Notes: generated by a model from the letters alone, not told the origin. A stretch of DNA of 64,000 nt from Gottfriedia acidiceleris (GCF_023115465.1 NZ_CP096034.1:2418001-2482000); one strand, 5' to 3'. Positions 46,384 through 56,175 are shown, counted from the stretch's first letter. Translations and numbers: made by a program.

Positions 46384-46548
46384 ATGGAAAAAGATTTGAG
46401 CAAACAGTTGGAGGAATTGAGAAATTCCACGATCGAATCTATGCAAAAAGCGAATAGTGACGTACTTGATATTGGGAAAGAAATATAATTACCTGATAAA
46501 TGGAAATCATTGAATTGGCGTAGAGATTATCCACACGTTTCCATTTAG
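46384..46548 (+). pseudogene. C-terminal fragment of a Ger(x)C spore germination protein
   Basis: A plus-strand frame reads MEKDLSKQLEELRNSTIESM, then QKANSDVLDIGKEI-stop, LPDKWKSLNWRRDYPHVSI. It keeps the order of the GerAC/GerBC tail (amphipathic helix, SDxxGxG segment, W..LNW region). One in-frame TAA and the missing N-terminus make it dead. Confidence 0.5.
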
Positions 46549-46609
46549 TGAATTTCGAAGTACAAATACTTCCACCGAATAGTTAAAAGCGTTTGTAATT
46601 ATTTATATG

Positions 46610-46654
46610 AAAAAGGGTGCTTACCCATCATGTGATGGAGAAAGCACCCTTTTT
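46610..46654. terminator. Terminator of the fourth S8 protease gene
   Basis: AAAAAGGGTGCTT pairs with AAAGCACCCTTTTT around an inner hairpin CCATCA/TGATGG. Long T-tracts follow on either strand. It lies 30 bp after the stop codon. Confidence 0.9.
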
Positions 46655-46683
46655 CGTTACTTGTACAACTAGTTCATTCTTGT

Positions 46684-49600
46684 TTAACGGACGAATGCGA
46701 TGACACTTGTCCAGTTGCTGTAGATTTTTTTCGAACCAACGATTTTGAAAGAACGTACTTTGTAGTAGGTCGTTTTTCCTTTCGTTAAGCCGCTGTTTGT
46801 GTAAACTGGTTTTGTAGCATCTGCTAAGTGAGTGTAAGTGCCAGTTTTTGAAGTTGATTTTGCAATTTCATATCCCGTTGCACCTGTTACACTGTTCCAC
46901 GTTAATTTGACACCCGTTTTTCCGTCTTTTGTTGCTTTTACGTTCGATGGTATCGCTGGAATTGCAACCCATTTTGCGTAAATGGTTGTGTTACTCGTTA
47001 CTTGGTCTTTCGCAAAATTCCATGCTACTTTACCTGTTGCATCTTTGTACCATCCAAGGAATACATAACCTTTTCTTGTTGGTGACGCTGGTTGGCTAAT
47101 TGTTAAATTGTAATTTGCTGTTTTTGAAGCAACTGAACTTCCTCCGTTACTGTCAAATTTAACAGTATACGTGTTAATGTTCCATTTTGCATAAAGTGTG
47201 ATGTTACTTGTTAATGTTACGTTTGTTCCTACTGACGTTTTTAACGTTGCATCATTGTACCATCCAACGAATGTATAGCCTGTTCTTGTTGGTTTTGGTA
47301 AACTCATTACACTATTATAATTAGCTGTTTTATCAGTCACTTGACTGCCACCATTGCTATTAAAGTGAATCGTATAAGCGTTAATGCTCCATTTCGCATA
47401 TAGGTTTATATCGTCCGATATTTTGTCAGTATCAAAGTTCCAAGCTACTTTGCCTTCCTCATCTTTGGTCCATCCAACGAACGTGTAGCCTGTTCTGTTT
47501 GTTGTCGGTGCAGTGATCCCTGAGTTATATGTTGCAGTTTTGTCAGCAACTTGACTACCGCCATTACTATTAAAGTGAACAGCGTACGAATTAATACTCC
47601 ATTTCGCATAAAGGATCATGTTATCTGTTACTTTGTCAGTATCAAAGTTCCATGGTGTTTTACCTTCAGAATCTTTCGTCCATCCAAGGAACGTATAGCC
47701 TGTTCTTGTTGGTTTTGTTTCATCAAGGTATGAGTTGTACTCAGCTTTTACTGATACGACTAGTCCAGCATCTTGTGTGTTATAAATGACAGTGTATTTA
47801 GCTGGTTTCCATGTTCCGTAAATTGTTTTTGCAGAGTAAATCGAATTTGTGAAATCCCAAGGGATTGTGCAATCTTCATCTGCGAACCATTTTAAATCGT
47901 ATCCGTGTAAGGTTGGTTCTGTGATACGACGTACGACGATTTGGTCTTTTACCTCAAATGGTGCTTTTTCACCTTTTAGAACATAACGAATGATGTTTCC
48001 GTTTACGATTTTTTGCGTCACGGTCACATCTGCATAGTCTTTTGCACTAATACTGATGATAAAGTCACCTGTTTTTTTGAATACACTCTGATCAATTGTT
48101 AGCGTGCCATGTGCTGCATCGATTTTGTAGTTTGCTGCATCAATTGCTGAGCCAGCCACTTTGATATTCGTAATCGCATTTGCCCAATCTTTGTCGCTAA
48201 ATTCGAGTGTGATCTCATTGCCTAACGCATTATCAGTTGTATCGGCTGTTACGATTGATGTTGCTAAGGCATATTTTGCATACAGTTTCATTGGTTTTGT
48301 GACAACACTTGTGAAATCAAACGGTGTCGTTAACGTTGCGTCACTGTACCATGCAATAAATTTGTATCCAACTTTTGTTGGCTCAGTTGGCTTTGTGACA
48401 CGTGAGTCGACGATTTGCGAATCGATTGCATCGCCTCCGTTTGTTTCAAATGATACAGTGTAGCCGATGATTTGGTCTATCACCTGCGCATCCATGTAGC
48501 CTTCTGATGAAATGTTTACATTGACTTTTTGTCCTGCTGTAAACAATGATTTATCAAGTGTAATTGAACCTTTGTGTGTGACTGTATCATACGTTATTTT
48601 ATAATCAGTACCTGCATTTAGTACTTTTGAACCAATGCTAACTTGCTTAATATTATTTCGCCACGTTCCGTCATCTGTAAATGGTAACGTGAGATCGCTT
48701 CCGACAATATTTCCTACGACATCTTTTGTTACTTGAGGCGCTGTTTTCATCCAAGCGATGTAGTATGTTTCATTGTTTTTCAATACTTTACCAGTTGAGA
48801 TTGAAATTGGTACAGTTTGTCCGCTTGTTCCAGCTGCATCATAATAAAGGTTTGGCATCATGGAAAGGGTGCCATTTGTTACTTTTTTTGCTGCTGTCGG
48901 CATATCAATCCCAGTTGTTTTCCCGTTGACTAGTTTGTCACTGAAGAATGCATCATTTGCTATATTTAATGTGCCTCCATTTAAATCAATGTGTCGGCGA
49001 TAACCTAGTTTCACATTTGGAATTTGAACGGATTCCCCACCTGTTGACGTTAGTGTCAATTGATAACCGTTTGAATATGGTGCTTGACTAAATGCAAACT
49101 TTTCACTCGGGTGAGCTGTTGCATAAGTTTCTGTCGCCGTTGTGAACGTTAACGAACCACTACCATCATGATTATCAACTAAATCATACGTAGTTGGGTC
49201 TAACGTATACGTACTCGTTGTTGATTCAAACGTGCCATCTGCTTTCATTTTGTAGTACGTCGCGTCGATTTTTGCGATATCGTTCTTTGTCTTTAACCAT
49301 GGCGTTGTCGTTGTATAGTCTGGGATTTTAATCGTAACGGGACCTTCACCCAGTACGGTACCACCTAATTTATCACCATCTGGTTTCGACAAATCAACAG
49401 GTGAATAGTTTTGCGTGTAATTCACTTGCCATTTCGCCGCAACTTTTATATCTGACGCATAGTTTAGATTTACATCCCATAAGACGTTTGTCATATCATT
49501 CGTGATCGGATCAACAAGATACCATCCAACAAAATTATAGCCAGATTTAACAGATAGTGGATTACTTCCATTTGGTAGCGAGTTATTTGAAATTAACCTA

Positions 49601-52600
49601 TCTGCGCTACCATTTCGAGAATTACCCGGTTTATAACCGAATGAGATTGGATCAATCGCACTTCCGCCTTTTGTATCAAATGTAATGCCATACCCAATTG
49701 CTTGCATCGCACTATAGACGCTATCTCCACCGATTGTGACCAACGGGTAAATCGTCCCGTCTAAACCAGTTGAATTGATTTCGAATTTATACTGTTGTGG
49801 TAAATAGTTCGTTCCACCTGGATTAATCGGTGCATTATACGACGTTCCGACATTCGGATCAATGGTTGTATTTGTTTTAAATAAATCAGCTTTAAATGTA
49901 ATTTTTCCTGATTGCGAAATGTCGTAATACAGATTACCATTTCCATCTTTTAAATTCGTAATATCGATTCCTGCTGTAAAATTTCTTGTTTTGACAACGA
50001 TTTTATTGATCCCATTACGCCAATTTGCGTCGTCAGCAAAATTATAGTTAAACGTGATATCCTTTCCGATATGCGCTTTTGCTGGATCTGTGACCATTGG
50101 AATCGTAGGAGTTGGAATTGGCACAGATGCAATGGTAAAGCTTGTTGTGACTGGTTGGTAGCCATTCGCTGTGATACGAACGGTGTACGTACCAGTTGTA
50201 TTAAATAACGAACCGTGTAATTTTAGTGTAGCCGGTACATAGATAGCCCCTTGAATCGGGTCATATTTGACGTAGCCGGGTGTCATCGATACAGATTTAT
50301 CAGTTGTATTTGGCACAACTGCATTCGTTACATCTGTGAAATTACCGCCTACTCCTAATTCAACCTTTGTAATCGCATTTCGCCATACCGTATCATCTAA
50401 TAGCACAGTGCTCGTCGGGATCAGCGAAACAGTTGAACCATTTTTCAAATCTTGGAAAGTTGGTAATTGCGTTCCTGAAGTCTTTTGCGTTGGACCTGCA
50501 AAATTCAGTTTTGCCAAGACATCGTTTAGACCATTACCAGCAGATAACGTATAGGTTTTCACTTTCGAATCATAAGAAGAAGCGGTATACGTTCCTCTAT
50601 TTGAACTAATCGATAGATTGTCTGTCAAAGTAAGTTGTGGTTCTGGGACGACCTTACCTGCATCAATCGCACTTTGATTTTTCTGACCAAAGTTTTTCAA
50701 GATATAGTAAAAATCATTGTAATCAATATTACTGAAAGAGTAACTGCCTAATCCATTTAGTCCTGAGAAAGCATAGCTAATGTCATTATTTCGATGAGCA
50801 GTAGAATTTGTAAAGAATTCCGCTTTTTCCTTAGAAGGCGCTGATACACCTTTTAGAAAATCAAAATCAGCATATGCTTGAATTTCTGAAACTAAATCCT
50901 TCATATCAATGACATTATCGCCATTCACATCTCCACCAAGTAAAAGTGGTGTGTTCATTGATGCGAAATCAAAGTATGAACCTGATTGATAACCAAATTT
51001 GTTGTAACCAATCACTGGCGTTGTTTGATAGCCTTTGAAGTGACCTGGCATATATGTTTCAATTGAATATGGTTTGTCACTTGCTTTCATTGTAATGGAA
51101 TACGTGCCTGACGTATTATTTTGGTATTGAACAGTGTTTGTGTCGCTTGCGTTATCTGTTACAAACGTATTGCCATCGGCATCTTTTGCTGTTATGAACG
51201 CGCCTGTATCCTTCGTAATATTCGTAAAACTTCCGCTTAGACTGTTTGCTCTGAAGCTTTCCGCAAACAGACCGCCTGTTACTTGTGAGATCGGTTGTTT
51301 GAGAAGTGGCATATTCGTTAAGAAAGCCGGAACGCTTGTATCTTTTCCGTCGATCGTGAAGCTCGATTGAATGACATTGAATTCTTCATCGATTGGGCCA
51401 ACATATGCATTCTCATCTTTGTAAGTCAAATCTGCTTCAAAAATCTTCATGTTTTGCGTGTCTTTCGTCAACGCACCTGCTTCAGAAACGCCAGATATCG
51501 TCACGTCGATTGAATTTCTGCCTGTGTGTTGATCTAAATAAGGTTGACCAACTGTTAGTGTCGGTGTGATCCCTTTACTTCTTAAATAGTTTACATAGTC
51601 GTCAGAAAGCTTAATATTCGAATACTCAAGGATTCTACCAGCATTAATTGTAAACGTCCCGCCGGTCATTCCGATTCCATTTTTCGTCGCAAGCGACACT
51701 TTAAATGGTTTTTTCGGTTCAACGACCACGTTTCCTTTGCTTTCTAATGCTGGGTCTACGCCTCCAGAAGTTGTGAAGGTTACATATGGTGAACCTTTTT
51801 TGATGAAGTAAAACTTTTTCTTCGTTGAATACCAGTCACCTGCTCCTGCATAGTCTTGAGGATAGATGACAAATTTCATTCCACTTGCCTTAATGTCATC
51901 AGGCTCTAAGCCGAAATTGAAACGGCCATTTCCATCCGTTCGGAAAGTTGTCGTGACAAATGGACCATCTTGATAACCAAACACTGTGTTCTGCCCTTGA
52001 TTAACAGGTACAGGTTGACGCGTACCAATATCACTTAACGTCGTTTCGCCATTGTTTTTCATGACATCCATATTTGAGTCGTATACTGTTCCATAAAATC
52101 TCTTGATTTCTTGTCCTTGGTTGTATCCTGTTGGGTCGATTTCATAAATACCCGGCTGCGAATCAGTATCCATCGTTAAGGTAGGGGCTTTATAGTCGAC
52201 ATAAAGCGTGTCTTCTTTTGTGAATTTTTTCCCATCTTTGTCCGTTGCGACCATCTCAACGGAATAGGCGCCTTCTTTCAGAACCGCAGGTTTAGTCCCG
52301 ATGCTAGTTTGATCAAGTGAGCCATTATATGGTTTTGTAAATGGTAGATAGAGTCCACCAACAAGCATTTGTACAGGACCATAAACAACCCCAGGACCAG
52401 CGCCACTGATATTGCTAATATTTTGTACGACTCCGATATAGTTTCCATCTTGATCTTTCAATAGAACATAGGCGCTTTCCATTGAACTGTTGACCGAAAA
52501 TCGATAGCCTGAACCAGGTGCGCCAATATTTGGGTTATAGTTTCCAGTATAACGCTCGGTTAGTGTCATAGCTTTGATATCTACACTAAAATCAATTCCT

Positions 52601-55263
52601 TTTTCAGCAACAGTAATTGTAAACGGCATGCGGTATGATTCTTTCGCATCATTTACATTCACAACATTTACATATCCTTCGTACGTACCGTCTACTGCGT
52701 TTGCTGGCACGGTAATTGTCGCTTTCGCTTTCACCGAGCTATTTCCGTCCACACTTAAAGACGTTACATTTGACTCACCGGACGAAAAATCGATTTTGAC
52801 ATTATTTCCGGTACCTTGTCCAACTGGATTTGAAACCGCAAATTTTGTCGTGATGAATTTTGAACTCAGCTTAAATGTTTTACTTGTTGAACCTTGGTTT
52901 GTAATCGCAAACTCTTTTGACTGTACAACATCATCCGAACCAGGTTTTGCCCCTTCTCCACGTCCATTAAATCCAAACGAGAAGCTACCTGTTGTGTTAT
53001 CGATTTGTGTATACTGATCTTTCCCATCGATCGTTGCAACACTTGTCGCTTTGTCTAACACTTGAATTTTGATGTTTGAGTGAATTGCTCGTTCTGGATC
53101 CACACGTCCTGCACCAACTTGGTACACACTGTATGTTTTTGAATCCGTGTCCACATCTTTTGCTGTATTCATTAAGGCCGTTTTGACATCGGCTGGTGTG
53201 TAATCCGGATGTGCAGCTAATACAAGCGCTGAAATCCCAGCTACGTGAGGCGCAGCCATTGATGTACCTGACATCGATTGATACGCATATTTATAATCTT
53301 TACTAGGATTTGGTTCCCATATGTCGTATGGTTGAGTTGAGAAAATGTCAACACCTGGTGCGATGACGTCTGGTTTGATACTCCAATCTTTTACTGGCCC
53401 TGTTGAACTGAACGATGCCAATTCATCAGCCGGTTTGTTGATTGGTGCATCCAGCGTCATTGGGAACGTAATCTTTGCGTTTTGAGGATCGTCTTTGATT
53501 GCTTTCGCAAGTGCTTCGCCTTGTGCTTGTGTAATGGAAACAGCATACACATTATCACCGTTAATCCCTAAGAAGTTTGGAATATAACCTTGCGTTGCTT
53601 CATCCGCAGTGTTATCCCAAATAATCATCCCTTTTGCCCCAGAATCTTTCGCATGAGCCATTTTTTGAGATAAGTACTCGCCTCCGCGTTGCACAAGAGC
53701 TATTTTTCCGCTCATGTCTCTTCCAGCATAATCATCTTCGGTTCCTTGACCAACATCGACGACTGGAATCGACAATCCTTTGAACGCATCATCAGCGTCC
53801 GCGAAATGTTTCCCGAATAACCGCGCTTGATAAGACGTGTTTCCGAATTTTAGGGTTTGTACGGGAATTTGTTCTGGAACGGTACTTGCACCAACTGTAA
53901 TGGCAAGCGGTGCAGCTCCTGGTGCCCCAACTGTCGCGGCCCCTGGTCCTGAATTTCCTGCAGAGACTGAACAAACGACACCTTGTAAGGTTGCGTTGTT
54001 AATTGCAATACTCGTTGGATAAAACGGGTCATTAACAGATGCACCTAGTGATAGGTTCACGACATCCATTTTATCTTTTACTGCTTGGTCAATTCCGCTT
54101 AGGACAGAGTAAGAATTACCATGCCCACCCGGACCAAGTACGCGGTACCCGTGAAGTTCAACATCTGGTGCAACACCATCCGCTGAATAAACGTTATTAT
54201 TCGCTGTCGTACTTGCTGCAATTGTACCCGATACGTGTGTACCGTGTTCCGTAATATAATCTTTGTAATTAGCCGATACACTTCCAGGTGCATTTTCTCT
54301 TGCCTCTTGCCAATCCGGATAGATCGTTTCCATCGGGTCATGATCATCTATTGGAATCTCGTTTCCATCTGCATCCACTTTTGAGTTAATAAAGTCGTGC
54401 CCTTCATAGATATGACCGTTCGCATCGTGTGTTACGTCATATAAATCAGGGTGGTTGTAATCAATCCCTGTATCTAGTACCCCGACTTTTACTCGTTGAC
54501 CTTTTCTTGGACCTGACAGGAATTTCCCTGTGTTCCCTTCTGCATGTAGTTTGTCAACTTCCATTAATGAAAGTCCTGCAGTTGGTTTTCCAGTCGAAGG
54601 AGCTTCAGTCGCTGTCGCTGTTTCGCCTGCTGAAGGCGTTCCTTCTTCTACTTCGTACTGGACAACTGACCAAATCGACGCAACATCCGCCTGACTAGCA
54701 ATTGTTTGAACCATACTAGGAGGAACCGATAACGCAACCCCGTTGAATGCATCCGTGTATTCTCTTGTTATTTCTATATTAGAAGAAACTTCTTTTCCAC
54801 CAGCGATTTGCTTACTCGGTTGTGTCTTCACAAACGCTTTAAATTTTGCATGTGCATCCGCAACTTTTTGTTTCGCTTCTGTGTAATCAGCAGCAAATGT
54901 TTGCGCACTTGCGCTTCCTTTTTCGAGTGATTGCTTTATGATTTGGATCTTTGCTGGATCCACTTTAAATTGAACGATGACGTCAATGTTTTTTCCGTTT
55001 TTTAAATCCTTCTGATCAACGTGGATTTTTTGTGTGTTATCCGCGCCAGTTAGTTTGTTGATGTTCGCTTTTTGTTCCGGTGTTAATCCAGCCAAAATGC
55101 GGTTCACTTCGTCTGCTGTAAATTTCCCATCAGATGGATTTTTCTGATCAACATTCGACTCCGCATGTGCAAGAATGGCACTTTGTGGTAGGACCATATT
55201 TATCAACATCGCGCTACTTAACGCAACAGCCGATATTGTTCGTTTCTTTTGTCTCTTTTTCAT
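46684..55263 (-). CDS. Giant secreted S8 subtilase with cohesin-like, dockerin, InlB-type repeats and Fn3
   Basis: The 2859-residue chain has a signal peptide (about 1-35) and an I9-like propeptide (90-205). The S8 domain carries Asp264, His340 (EHGTHVSG), Asn437 and Ser668 (SGTSMAAPHVAG), with a PA domain. Fn3_5/Ig-like parts and a cohesin-like domain (about 1180-1310) follow, then a dockerin at about 1440-1530. Its first calcium loop is intact (DVNGDNVIDMKD) but the second is interrupted by about 15 residues. The C-terminal third has six or more InlB B-type repeats (TGYTFVGWTKDEEGK, LYAKW) and ends in an Fn3-like domain (VKLTWNSVTGATGYEI). No LPXTG is visible. InlB repeats suggest surface or matrix contact. 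The ATG lies close to a run of basic codons (KKRQKKR). Confidence 0.93.
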   Translation of the reverse strand: MKKRQKKRTISAVALSSAMLINMVLPQSAILAHAESNVDQKNPSDGKFTADEVNRILAGLTPEQKANINKLTGADNTQKIHVDQKDLKNGKNIDVIVQFKVDPAKIQIIKQSLEKGSASAQTFAADYTEAKQKVADAHAKFKAFVKTQPSKQIAGGKEVSSNIEITREYTDAFNGVALSVPPSMVQTIASQADVASIWSVVQYEVEEGTPSAGETATATEAPSTGKPTAGLSLMEVDKLHAEGNTGKFLSGPRKGQRVKVGVLDTGIDYNHPDLYDVTHDANGHIYEGHDFINSKVDADGNEIPIDDHDPMETIYPDWQEARENAPGSVSANYKDYITEHGTHVSGTIAASTTANNNVYSADGVAPDVELHGYRVLGPGGHGNSYSVLSGIDQAVKDKMDVVNLSLGASVNDPFYPTSIAINNATLQGVVCSVSAGNSGPGAATVGAPGAAPLAITVGASTVPEQIPVQTLKFGNTSYQARLFGKHFADADDAFKGLSIPVVDVGQGTEDDYAGRDMSGKIALVQRGGEYLSQKMAHAKDSGAKGMIIWDNTADEATQGYIPNFLGINGDNVYAVSITQAQGEALAKAIKDDPQNAKITFPMTLDAPINKPADELASFSSTGPVKDWSIKPDVIAPGVDIFSTQPYDIWEPNPSKDYKYAYQSMSGTSMAAPHVAGISALVLAAHPDYTPADVKTALMNTAKDVDTDSKTYSVYQVGAGRVDPERAIHSNIKIQVLDKATSVATIDGKDQYTQIDNTTGSFSFGFNGRGEGAKPGSDDVVQSKEFAITNQGSTSKTFKLSSKFITTKFAVSNPVGQGTGNNVKIDFSSGESNVTSLSVDGNSSVKAKATITVPANAVDGTYEGYVNVVNVNDAKESYRMPFTITVAEKGIDFSVDIKAMTLTERYTGNYNPNIGAPGSGYRFSVNSSMESAYVLLKDQDGNYIGVVQNISNISGAGPGVVYGPVQMLVGGLYLPFTKPYNGSLDQTSIGTKPAVLKEGAYSVEMVATDKDGKKFTKEDTLYVDYKAPTLTMDTDSQPGIYEIDPTGYNQGQEIKRFYGTVYDSNMDVMKNNGETTLSDIGTRQPVPVNQGQNTVFGYQDGPFVTTTFRTDGNGRFNFGLEPDDIKASGMKFVIYPQDYAGAGDWYSTKKKFYFIKKGSPYVTFTTSGGVDPALESKGNVVVEPKKPFKVSLATKNGIGMTGGTFTINAGRILEYSNIKLSDDYVNYLRSKGITPTLTVGQPYLDQHTGRNSIDVTISGVSEAGALTKDTQNMKIFEADLTYKDENAYVGPIDEEFNVIQSSFTIDGKDTSVPAFLTNMPLLKQPISQVTGGLFAESFRANSLSGSFTNITKDTGAFITAKDADGNTFVTDNASDTNTVQYQNNTSGTYSITMKASDKPYSIETYMPGHFKGYQTTPVIGYNKFGYQSGSYFDFASMNTPLLLGGDVNGDNVIDMKDLVSEIQAYADFDFLKGVSAPSKEKAEFFTNSTAHRNNDISYAFSGLNGLGSYSFSNIDYNDFYYILKNFGQKNQSAIDAGKVVPEPQLTLTDNLSISSNRGTYTASSYDSKVKTYTLSAGNGLNDVLAKLNFAGPTQKTSGTQLPTFQDLKNGSTVSLIPTSTVLLDDTVWRNAITKVELGVGGNFTDVTNAVVPNTTDKSVSMTPGYVKYDPIQGAIYVPATLKLHGSLFNTTGTYTVRITANGYQPVTTSFTIASVPIPTPTIPMVTDPAKAHIGKDITFNYNFADDANWRNGINKIVVKTRNFTAGIDITNLKDGNGNLYYDISQSGKITFKADLFKTNTTIDPNVGTSYNAPINPGGTNYLPQQYKFEINSTGLDGTIYPLVTIGGDSVYSAMQAIGYGITFDTKGGSAIDPISFGYKPGNSRNGSADRLISNNSLPNGSNPLSVKSGYNFVGWYLVDPITNDMTNVLWDVNLNYASDIKVAAKWQVNYTQNYSPVDLSKPDGDKLGGTVLGEGPVTIKIPDYTTTTPWLKTKNDIAKIDATYYKMKADGTFESTTSTYTLDPTTYDLVDNHDGSGSLTFTTATETYATAHPSEKFAFSQAPYSNGYQLTLTSTGGESVQIPNVKLGYRRHIDLNGGTLNIANDAFFSDKLVNGKTTGIDMPTAAKKVTNGTLSMMPNLYYDAAGTSGQTVPISISTGKVLKNNETYYIAWMKTAPQVTKDVVGNIVGSDLTLPFTDDGTWRNNIKQVSIGSKVLNAGTDYKITYDTVTHKGSITLDKSLFTAGQKVNVNISSEGYMDAQVIDQIIGYTVSFETNGGDAIDSQIVDSRVTKPTEPTKVGYKFIAWYSDATLTTPFDFTSVVTKPMKLYAKYALATSIVTADTTDNALGNEITLEFSDKDWANAITNIKVAGSAIDAANYKIDAAHGTLTIDQSVFKKTGDFIISISAKDYADVTVTQKIVNGNIIRYVLKGEKAPFEVKDQIVVRRITEPTLHGYDLKWFADEDCTIPWDFTNSIYSAKTIYGTWKPAKYTVIYNTQDAGLVVSVKAEYNSYLDETKPTRTGYTFLGWTKDSEGKTPWNFDTDKVTDNMILYAKWSINSYAVHFNSNGGSQVADKTATYNSGITAPTTNRTGYTFVGWTKDEEGKVAWNFDTDKISDDINLYAKWSINAYTIHFNSNGGSQVTDKTANYNSVMSLPKPTRTGYTFVGWYNDATLKTSVGTNVTLTSNITLYAKWNINTYTVKFDSNGGSSVASKTANYNLTISQPASPTRKGYVFLGWYKDATGKVAWNFAKDQVTSNTTIYAKWVAIPAIPSNVKATKDGKTGVKLTWNSVTGATGYEIAKSTSKTGTYTHLADATKPVYTNSGLTKGKTTYYKVRSFKIVGSKKIYSNWTSVIAFVR

Positions 55264-55351
55264 GTTACTCCCCCACTTTTAGTCGTCTCTTATTAAATTA
55301 ATGAGATAAACGAAAAATTAAATCAGTATTAAAATACTAATCTATAATTCA

Positions 55352-55391
55352 ATAATACTTCACTAAAAATGTCTGAGTATTGGGGAATTTG
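55352..55391 (-). promoter_or_regulatory. Promoter with proximal AATTCCCCAA box, S8 gene 4
   Basis: Minus strand: AAATTCCCCAA, then TACTCA, a 16-bp spacer and TATTAT (55352-55357), about 90 bp before the ATG. Confidence 0.68.
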
Positions 55392-55551
55392 TTACTTTGT
55401 GTCGGAGTTTGATGAAAAAAATCTAATGGTTCTGATGTAAAATACAGACTATTTAATCATCTTTTGTCATAAAATGTTATTTTTTAATTATTTTCCGTTC
55501 TATTTACCTACATTAAATAAAGATTTCTATACCCAATGACTAAACTTGTTA

Positions 55552-55566
55552 AAATTGGGGAATTTC
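55552..55566 (-). promoter_or_regulatory. Distal AATTCCCCAA box, S8 gene 4
   Basis: AAATTGGGGAATTTC on the plus strand, 175 bp upstream of the proximal copy. On the minus strand a TATAGA follows at promoter distance, so a second start is conceivable. Confidence 0.55.
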
Positions 55567-55687
55567 TATCAAAATTTTTAAAAATTTCACACGTTTTTTT
55601 AAAAATTCCAAATATTTCTTTTTAGCATCCTTTGCATTTGTTTGTTTTAATGCATCAATGAAAGAAAAATTCAGTTAATTAGACTCG

Positions 55688-55847
55688 CCCTAAAAGTAGA
55701 TGTCGAAAAACCCACAGTTGGGCAACATTGATTTTAAGGGGAGGTTATGGCGACAAAGGTCAAAAGTTTCAAAAATATAGTATGGAAATCAAGTCTGAAG
55801 CTATTCCTTTAAAGGAAGAAGGACTTTCATATCGCTCGTTTGACTTC
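55688..55847 (+). mobile_element. IS3-family left-end remnant
   Basis: The hairpin at 55688-55741 (arms around AAAAACCCACAGTTGGG) and the ORF start after it match the remnant at 18995-19101. The frame reads GDKGQKFQKYSMEIKSEAIP then LKEEGLSYRS, the OrfA helix-turn-helix start. A frameshift follows the ATG and the rest is lost where the intron remnant begins. Confidence 0.65.
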
Positions 55848-56175
55848 TAAAGAAAATGTCGTTTTAGAGGCTTCCTCACTTTTCGCGGAGTCGCCAACTT
55901 ATCCCGCCGCCGTACTTCACACTTCTTGCATTAGGGTCTATCTTTTCGTCTACGGGTCATTCGATTTACCGCATCTCCTTCAGACACTAGCTCACAATAA
56001 TGCCCTAGATTAGACTTCTCGAGCTAGGTCAGTTTCCTCGAGTATGGATTTTCACCATCTGGAATTCATAATTTATATCTTTCATCCAGTCGTTAAACCG
56101 AAGTGTCGTCTCTGTCTAGAAAAGAAAATGAAGGGTGCTGACAAGGTAAGCACCCTATGCGACTGCCCGTCGCAC
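55848..56175 (-). ncRNA. 5' remnant of a group IIC intron (ribozyme domain I region)
   Basis: On the minus strand the element begins GTGCGAC directly behind a T-run terminator, the classic insertion site and 5' end of bacterial class C introns. Stem-loops follow in order: GCGAC/GTCGC, AGGGTGCT/AGCACCCT, CTCGAG/CTCGAG. The stretch is ORF-free and clearly richer in G+C than its surroundings. No reverse transcriptase and no domain V are present, so it is a dead fragment. Assigned from its ends and context, not by structure search. Confidence 0.5.

Noticed and set aside
46580-46600. cre-like AAAAGCGTTTGTAA near the fourth protease terminator
   Set aside because: It lacks the conserved TG of the cre left half and has no promoter beside it.
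26261-55263. Cell-wall anchoring of the proteases by LPXTG or SLH domains
   Set aside because: No LPXTG, no SLH motif and no C-terminal membrane helix with a basic tail is visible in any of the four.
56129-56175. Two hairpins after the small membrane gene read as an extra tandem terminator array
   Set aside because: They lack T-runs and start with GTGCGAC, which fits better with the 5' stems of a group IIC intron.
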